This document shows positions 21,801 to 25,000 of a stretch of DNA of 25,000 nucleotides, piece by piece. The position numbers were made by a program, and so were the translations under genes. Under the pieces are notes generated by a model. That model did not search any database. It had not been told where the DNA came from and was given only the letters and a program-made list of their open reading frames with translations. The stretch is taken from contig CAJNDS010002557.1 of assembly GCA_905221605.1 (NCBI GenBank), positions 275,001-300,000 of the forward strand. Direction: 5' to 3'. This DNA comes from Symbiodinium natans. Its lineage: Eukaryota; Sar; Dinophyceae; Suessiales; Symbiodiniaceae. Numbering within the stretch: position 1 is the stretch's first letter; the number at the start of each line of letters is the position of its first letter.

Positions 21801-24728
21801 AGAGTCGAGTGGGTTTAGGGTTTAGGGTTTCGGGTTTAGGGTTAGGGTTTAGGTTTGAGGGTTTCGGGTTTAGGCTGAAACCCCCTCTTGTCCATAAAGA
21901 CGAGGCTGCTGCACACTTCGTGAATGGTTTCCACACTTCGTTAATCGTTTCCACACCACACCTCGCTTTCGTCCCAGAACAGCTGTGCAGACGCTGTATG
22001 TGTTTCACCGGACACTCACCGGCACCACAACCCTAAACCCTAAACCCTGAAAAACGAACAGGCAAGCCGCCTGCTCTGAACCTCCCAGAGCGCACCAAAC
22101 CAGCCATTGCAGGAGTCGAGACTAAATGGTCCTCGGCAGTAGCCGAAGTCTTGCAGTCGGGTTTAGGTTTAGGGTTTAGGTTCAGGGTTTAGGGTTTAGG
22201 GGTAAGGGTTGAGGGTGTTTCAAGAGGTTCTACCTTGGACCCTTAGGGGAAATTGGGGACCCTTTTAAAGATCCCTAAGGGGATACAAGGGCCTTATTAG
22301 GAGTATATGAAGGCTACTAAGGGGGAACCTTTAGGGTTACAACCTTAGGAGTATGAGTCTTCATTCCTGAAGTGCTTTCTCCCAAATGTGTCAAGACTAT
22401 GGGGTTGAGGGTTTAGGGTTTAGGGTTTTGGGTTTAGGGTTTGGGGTTTAGGGTTTGGTGTTTAGGGTTTACGGTTTAATCAGGGTTTAGGGTTTAGGGT
22501 TTAGGGTTAGGGTTTAGGGTTCAGAGTTCAGGGTTCAGGGTTCAGGGTTCAGGGTTCAGGGTTCAGGGTTTAGGGTTTAGGGTTTAGGGTTTGGGGTTTA
22601 GGGTTTAGGGTTTAGGGTTTAGGGTTCTAACGTGCAAGGTGAAGGCGGCTCTATCGGCTGGCGTGCGCAGAGCCCGCGGACGGTTCACGCACTTCGGGCC
22701 ATTGGGTTTTCCTCGCCGTCATCGCTTTTGGACGTCTGGACTCGCGAAATGCGACAGTGTCGTCGCTTTTGGTCGTCTGAGAGGTCCAAAAAACATGGAA
22801 GAGTGGCAACAATGATCATGGGAATTACAAGGAGAGCAATAGCAAAAACAACAGTAATCATGAAAATGGCAACTCTAATTACTTGCAAAGAAAGAGGAAT
22901 CATGACAAAAAAACAGAAATAACGACAGAAATCTGAACGGCAGCCACAGTGATGGTGATGGTGCTGCGGATGACGATGATCATGGTAGCCGCAAAAGCGA
23001 AACGCCGATGCTAAAAAACAACGACTTCAACAGGGTCATCAAAAAACAACGACAACCATAACATTAGTATCCATAACACCAATAAAATAAACAGTACCAG
23101 CTAAAACATGCTGAGTAGCTGCGCTGGTAGCACTGCAAAACGGCCTATACTTCTGAGTGTTTTCATTCGTGGCAAAGACTGCCCAACACCGGTTGCAGCC
23201 TGGCGTCCTGTGAGGGGGCACCTCGGCTGAAGCAGCTCCACAAGTCACAGGGACACTAGCTGGTCACTTCTCGAAAAATATGGTCTCTTTTTTGTTGGGG
23301 GGGGGGGCGTACTTTATAGTATAGAGAACGGACTAACTCCAAATCCTGAACCCTAAGATCACACCACACTGCCAAGCTCGTTGCGCTTCTGGGGTACGAG
23401 AAACCTCAACCCAGACAACCTCGACGTCCTCTGAACCAGCTGATGCCGGCGCGCCGCGACGAGTTCTTGGCGTTGTATTTCTCACTACAGATGTTGTGCC
23501 CAACGGTCTTGTTCGGCTCCCAGGCATTGTGGATGTTGGAGTCCTTGGAAGATGTAAACCCCAAACCCTAAACCCTAAACCCCAAACCCCAAGCCCCAAA
23601 CCCCAAACTCCAAACTCCAAACCCTTCTCATCGGAATGTCAAGGTCCCTTAGAGGCGACTCTAAGGCAAGAGCCACGAAGTAGTAGTCGATCGAAAAGCT
23701 GGGGTAGTGCACCTTGACCTGCAGTTTTGGGGTTAGAGTTTAAGGTTTAGGGTTTAGGGTTTAGGGTTTCGATTTTCGGGTTTAGGGTTTAGAGTTTCGA
23801 GTATAGGGGGGGTGCAGAACGCAGCAATAGCGCCATACCCTGAACCCTAAACACCCTCGCCTGCCAGAATTGGCCTGGCGTCAGCCATCGCCTTGTCGTG
23901 CCAGCCTTAGTGCGGGTTTCGGGTTGAGGGTGTCAGGTTTAGGGTTTAGGGTGTAGAGTTTAAGGTTCCTGGAATAAGGACTAGGAAGTATATAAGGGGT
24001 ACACCCCCCCCCCCCCATTTTTCAGGAAAGGTCACAACTAAAACCGTAAGCCCCAAGCCAAGAATCCAGATTGGCGACGATGTCTCCTAAACCCTAAACC
24101 CTGAACCCTAAACCCTAAACCCTAAACCCTGACCCCAAACCGCCGAGTGGCTGCCCAGGTGTACCAAATCGTCTCGTGCCAGCCCGAAGTGAACAGAAAG
24201 CCTGAATGGCGACCCCTCAATCCTCAACCCTAAACCACACCCAGGTGTGGCAACACCCAGGTGTGGCAACACCCAGGTGTGGCAACTAAGCTGCGGTTTA
24301 GGGTTCAGGGTTCAGGGTCTAGGGGGATTAGGGTTTAGGGTTTAGGGTTTAGGGTTTAGGGTTTAGGGTTTAGGGTTTAGGGTTTAGGGTTTAGGGTTTA
24401 GGGTTTAGGGTTTTTAGGGTTTAGGGTGTAGGGTTTGCCCGCTCAGGGCTCATGTCTGGTTTTACCAGAATAAGGGTGCCCTGTTGGAGGGGACCAAGCA
24501 AGAGCGCTTTCAGGACTCACATGGGCAACTCTCTAAACTGGGGCCCGGGTACCCGCAAGAAGACAAGGCTCCATAACCCTATGCCGCCTATGCCCTAACC
24601 CTAAACCCTAAACCCTAAACCCTAAACACTAAACCTTCACATGAAAGAAAGAAGGAGAGCACCCACCAGGCCTCCGTAGTCATGGTTACCCAGGATTCCT
24701 AGCCATTGCCGCCCGTCGATTCCGGGAC
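18737..24728 (-). CDS. Purple acid phosphatase, 5' truncated, 13 exons
   Basis: Metal-dependent acid phosphatase of the calcineurin-like phosphoesterase superfamily; it hydrolyses phosphate monoesters, and in algae related enzymes are often secreted or cell-surface and phosphate-responsive (family knowledge). About 240 codons can be joined: GNHDY (motif III), WHETIWYTW, RWLTPGQFW, HYPSFSIDYYFV, DSNIHNAWEPNKTVGHN, SLDSCNGWF, DWQIVVSHFPP (motif IV), GLDLFISGHRH (motif V), IISGGGGGITSD, GLDDAYGFF, DLNLSKSE and ISHGGLVRRE follow in the family's order. Motifs I and II and the start lie right of the window. Of 12 junctions, 11 keep phase with GT or GC donors and AG acceptors. The gene is about 88% intron, and 11 introns contain telomere-type repeats. 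The stop at 18737-18739 may be bypassed (see 18536-18644). Confidence 0.92.
18746..18766. repeat. Perfect 9 bp inverted repeat
   Basis: GTTGAAACT and AGTTTCAAC with a 3 base loop, within the last phosphatase codons. Confidence 0.95.
18850..18931 (-). repeat. CCCTAAA array in phosphatase intron 12
   Basis: Eleven heptamers. Confidence 0.94.
18981..19006 (-). CDS. Phosphatase exon 12 (DLNLSKSE)
   Basis: Acceptor AAGCCTCCAAG, then DLNLSKSE. The next exon needs two carried bases: ending at 18981 gives SER-IHI but a CC donor; ending at 18972 gives a GA donor and SESLGW-IHI. This is the only junction I could not settle. Confidence 0.8.
19016..19131 (+). repeat. TTTAGGG array in phosphatase intron 11
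   Basis: About sixteen heptamers with TTTCGGG variants. Confidence 0.95.
19133..19180. repeat. Dispersed repeat, second copy
   Basis: CCTCTGAAAAATATTCCTGA resembles CCTCTGAAAGATATATTCCT at about 3090-3109, with matching bases on both sides. Confidence 0.65.
19184..19240 (+). repeat. TTTAGGG array in phosphatase intron 11
   Basis: Eight heptamers, one short. Confidence 0.93.
19241..19609. other. Unique part of phosphatase intron 11
   Basis: No phosphatase exon is needed here. A direct repeat ACTGGAACCCTTA lies at 19579-19591 and, with one change, at 19600-19612. Open frames on both strands have no family likeness. Confidence 0.5.
19610..19701 (-). repeat. CCCTAAA array in phosphatase intron 11
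   Basis: Thirteen heptamers; opposite in orientation to the other two arrays of the same intron. Confidence 0.95.
19703..19759. repeat. 13 bp perfect inverted repeat around exon 11
   Basis: CATGCCGGAGCTG at 19703-19715 and CAGCTCCGGCATG at 19747-19759, with 31 bases between, covering almost exactly the exon at 19717-19760. Confidence 0.95.
19717..19760 (-). CDS. Phosphatase exon 11 (GLDDAYGFF)
   Basis: Acceptor CTCCCATGCGAG, split codon, then MPELYGLDDAYGFF and a GC donor (TTCTTC|GCAGCT). DDAYGFF precedes the C-terminal strand in this family. Confidence 0.92.
19803..19909 (+). repeat. TTTAGGG array in phosphatase intron 10
   Basis: Fifteen units including three TCTAGGG in a row. Confidence 0.95.
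20004..20047 (+). repeat. TTTGGGGG variant array in phosphatase intron 10
   Basis: Four to five units lengthened to eight bases. Confidence 0.9.
20132..20184 (-). CDS. Phosphatase exon 10 (GGGGG loop)
   Basis: Acceptor TGAGGCGCCCAG, split codon, then FPFTTIISGGGGGITSD and a GT donor (GATC|GTACTT). SGGGGGI is the family's glycine loop. Confidence 0.93.
20185..20547. other. Phosphatase intron 9, no telomere-type repeat
   Basis: The only intron of the chain without TTTAGGG/CCCTAAA. Open frames on both strands run through it, but none resembles the phosphatase. Confidence 0.6.
20548..20598 (-). CDS. Phosphatase exon 9 (motif V, GHRH)
   Basis: Acceptor CCAAGTGATTCAG, split codon, then HGLDLFISGHRHYQQL and a GT donor (CTTAC|GTTGAAG). 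The two His of GHRH are metal/substrate ligands in the family. Confidence 0.95.
20599..21042. other. Unique part of phosphatase intron 8
   Basis: About 440 bp without arrays. Several overlapping open frames on both strands; no phosphatase segment is missing at this junction, so I call it intron. GTGATTCAG occurs at both ends (20599 and near 21033, minus strand), so an alternative acceptor exists. Confidence 0.55.
21043..21146. mobile_element. 104 bp fold-back element with central telomere-type palindrome
   Basis: Ends CTGGTTCTTAGT (21043-21054) and ACTAAGAACCAG (21135-21146) are perfect inverted repeats. The centre is a perfect 34 bp palindrome (21087-21120) in which TTTAGGG repeats meet CCCTAAA repeats head to head around TTCGAA. 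On the minus strand the splice donor of phosphatase exon 8 (CCCTG|GTTCTT) lies in its terminal repeat. Confidence 0.9.
21144..21239 (-). CDS. Phosphatase exon 8 (motif IV, VVSH)
   Basis: Acceptor GACGACCCGAAG, then PEAPCPLFEDWQIVVSHFPP and EYNADGLAMIP. The His of VVSH is a metal ligand in the family. GT donor inside the fold-back element. An acceptor nearer to GACTGG (TTTTCGAG) is possible and would shorten the exon by 11 codons. Confidence 0.93.
21281..21373 (-). repeat. CCCTAAA array in phosphatase intron 7
   Basis: Thirteen heptamers, followed to 21415 by degenerate units. Confidence 0.94.
21529..21597 (+). repeat. TTTAGGG array in phosphatase intron 7
   Basis: Nine units, interrupted by a G run. 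Confidence 0.92.
21698..21729 (-). CDS. Phosphatase exon 7 (tentative)
   Basis: Acceptor AGGCCCCTGCAG, then GFVLWLFEAL and a GC donor (TTGTC|GCTGC). Phases fit both neighbours, and Trp-Leu-x-Glu-x-Leu matches the helix expected between ALWE and DWQ. The remainder of the match is weak. Confidence 0.55.
21812..21872 (+). repeat. TTTAGGG array in phosphatase intron 6
   Basis: Eight degenerate heptamers. Confidence 0.9.
22029..22050 (-). repeat. CCCTAAA array in phosphatase intron 6
   Basis: Three heptamers. Confidence 0.85.
22082..22131 (-). CDS. Phosphatase exon 6 (SLDSCNGWF)
   Basis: Acceptor TACTGCCGAG, split Gly codon, then PFSLDSCNGWFGALWE and a GT donor (TGGGAG|GTTCAG). GPxSLDSC followed by WF and LW is typical of algal-type members. 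Confidence 0.94.
22159..22215 (+). repeat. TTTAGGG array in phosphatase intron 5
   Basis: Seven degenerate units. Confidence 0.88.
22216..22402. other. Unique part of phosphatase intron 5
   Basis: Contains CCCTTAGGGG and CCCTAAGGGG near-palindromes and two related words (CCTTATTAGGAGTAT, CCTTAGGAGTAT). No exon is needed here. Confidence 0.45.
22403..22626 (+). repeat. TTTAGGG array with TTCAGGG run, intron 5
   Basis: About 30 units, six or seven of them TTCAGGG in a row (22513-22568). Confidence 0.96.
22627..23340. other. Large unique part of phosphatase intron 5
   Basis: About 710 bp. Holds a 20 bp direct repeat (TCRTCGCTTTTGG + CGTCTG) at 22719-22738 and 22760-22779, a low-complexity AACA/ATCATG stretch to about 23090 and a G run at 23297-23307. 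Minus-strand frames here (for example TSKSDDGEENPMAR and CWAVFATNENTQKY) look partly coding, but the phosphatase joins in phase across them. Confidence 0.5.
23447..23543 (-). CDS. Phosphatase exon 5 (DSN...HNICSEKYN)
   Basis: Acceptor TACATCTTCCAAG, then 32 codons: DSNIHNAWEPNKTVGHNIC, SEKYNAKNSSRRA, ending at a GC donor (GCCG|GCATCA). DSN follows the FFVD-type strand, and HNIC is a strong family signature. Confidence 0.95.
23557..23624 (-). repeat. CCCTAAA / CCCCAAA array in phosphatase intron 4
   Basis: Nine units. It fills more than half of a 130 nt intron. Confidence 0.93.
23674..23718 (-). CDS. Phosphatase exon 4 (HYPSFSIDYYFV)
   Basis: Fifteen codons, VKVHYPSFSIDYYFV, phase 0 at both ends, between CAAAACTGCAG and a GC donor (TTCGTG|GCTCTT). 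Confidence 0.95.
23731..23800 (+). repeat. TTTAGGG array in phosphatase intron 3
   Basis: Nine degenerate units in a 136 nt intron. Confidence 0.9.
23855..23891 (-). CDS. Phosphatase exon 3 (RWLTPGQFW)
   Basis: Acceptor GGCACGACAAG, split codon, then RWLTPGQFWQAR, with a GT donor that runs directly into a heptamer (GCGAGG|GTGTTTAGGG). Confidence 0.95.
23925..23966 (+). repeat. TTTAGGG-like units in phosphatase intron 2
   Basis: Five or six degenerate units. Confidence 0.8.
24087..24141 (-). repeat. CCCTAAA array in phosphatase intron 2
   Basis: Seven units ending three bases from the donor of exon 2. Confidence 0.93.
24144..24201 (-). CDS. Phosphatase exon 2 (FLFTSGWHETIWYTW)
   Basis: Acceptor GGTCGCCATTCAG, split Gly codon, then FLFTSGWHETIWYTWAAT and a GC donor (ACTCG|GCGGTT). 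Its joins to exons 1 and 3 both restore the family sequence (DYGG-FLFT and AATRR-WLTP). Confidence 0.96.
24237..24284 (+). repeat. Three perfect copies of a 16 bp palindromic unit
   Basis: ACACCCAGGTGTGGCA three times. Each unit contains ACACC and GGTGT as inverted arms. Confidence 0.97.
24296..24438 (+). repeat. TTTAGGG array in phosphatase intron 1
   Basis: About nineteen units, mostly perfect. Confidence 0.96.
24439..24590. other. Unique part of phosphatase intron 1
   Basis: Contains good-looking sites (acceptor CTTGGTCCCCTCCAACAG, donor GTGAGTCC), but no phosphatase segment is missing between exons 1 and 2, so these are decoys or an alternative exon. Confidence 0.5.
24591..24638 (-). 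repeat. CCCTAAA array in phosphatase intron 1
   Basis: Six heptamers, opposite to the array at 24296-24438. Confidence 0.94.
24672..24728 (-). CDS. Phosphatase exon 1 in window (motif III, GNHDY)
   Basis: Reads PGIDGRQWLGILGNHDYG plus a split Gly. Asn and His of GNHD are metal ligands. GC donor (GGAG|GCCTGG). The acceptor is probably CGCGCGAAG at 24729. Confidence 0.95.
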
Positions 24729-24743
24729 CTTCGCGCGGGAGTG

Positions 24744-24857
24744 TTAGGGTTTAGGGTTTAAGGTTTAGGGTTTAGGGTTGAGGGTTTAGGGTTTAGGGTT
24801 GAGGGTTTAGGGTTTAGGGTTTAGGGTTCAGGGTTCAGGGTTCAGGGTTTAGGGTTT
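24744..24857 (+). repeat. TTTAGGG array with TTGAGGG and TTCAGGG
   Basis: Sixteen units, upstream of the first phosphatase exon in the window. Confidence 0.95.
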
Positions 24858-25000
24858 GGTGAAGTCCTGCCTGACGTCCGAAGCATGAGAAGGCATCAGC
24901 CCCGCAATCTAGACTGCGTTTGCTCGACTGCCCTGACGCACTGCCTCAACTCCTAAAAACCCCTGAATCCTGCTGCCTGACGTGTGGGGAGTGTGCCTTC
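24858..25000. other. Right-edge unique island
   Basis: The minus strand has an acceptor (GGGGTTTTTAG) followed by ELRQCVRAVEQTQSRLRG, which might be an upstream exon, but it does not show the family's GDxG or GDNFY motifs. Confidence 0.3.

Noticed and set aside
24439-24590. Extra phosphatase exon with good splice sites
   Set aside because: Exons 1 and 2 join in phase and restore DYGG-FLFT, so an exon between them would break the fold.

Overview
The window looks like nuclear DNA of a dinoflagellate. Four things point there: Arabidopsis-type telomere heptamers (TTTAGGG), many short exons, splice donors that are often GC (and possibly GA) instead of GT, and a purple acid phosphatase of algal type. 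There is no bacterial-style gene, operon, tRNA or rRNA that I can recognise, and no spliced-leader sequence.

At first sight the window is only TTTAGGG and CCCTAAA arrays (about 80 blocks, both orientations in similar numbers) separated by 50-400 bp islands. The islands are not random. Read on the minus strand, many hold an exon with an acceptor and a donor. From 24728 down to 18737 I could chain 13 exons (12 junctions, 11 of them in phase with standard dinoflagellate sites) into most of a purple acid (tartrate-resistant type) phosphatase. Three metal-binding motifs are visible: GNHDY, VVSH and GHRH. The first two motifs of the family must lie to the right of the window. Telomere-type repeats lie inside 11 of the 12 introns, so they are transcribed intron sequence here and not chromosome ends.

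Left of the phosphatase, more minus-strand exons follow almost to position 1. Several runs are phase-consistent (18165-17438, 16197-15690, 14750-14539, 7611-6789), and one exon is an unmistakable coiled coil (13943-14030). I do not recognise these proteins and cannot say how many genes they make. The exon at 18536-18644 could even continue the phosphatase, because a phase-matched donor overlaps its stop codon.

A family of small inverted-repeat elements (ends CTTGGAGGTTCATGG) occurs four times. Its ends carry splice sites and it sits exactly as an intron between open exons, so it behaves like an introner. Telomere-type repeats lie at different places inside different copies. A second small fold-back element at 21043-21146 has a head-to-head TTTAGGG/CCCTAAA junction at its centre and also begins at a splice donor.

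One large interruption (9411-11525) is an AT-rich composite of tandem repeats bounded by inverted GGATCAAAA-type repeats, lying in one intron. Long G homopolymers (38 and 31) occur at 5126 and 6920. Most long open frames in the window are by-products of TTTGGGG/CCCCAAA repeats or simple repeats and are not genes.
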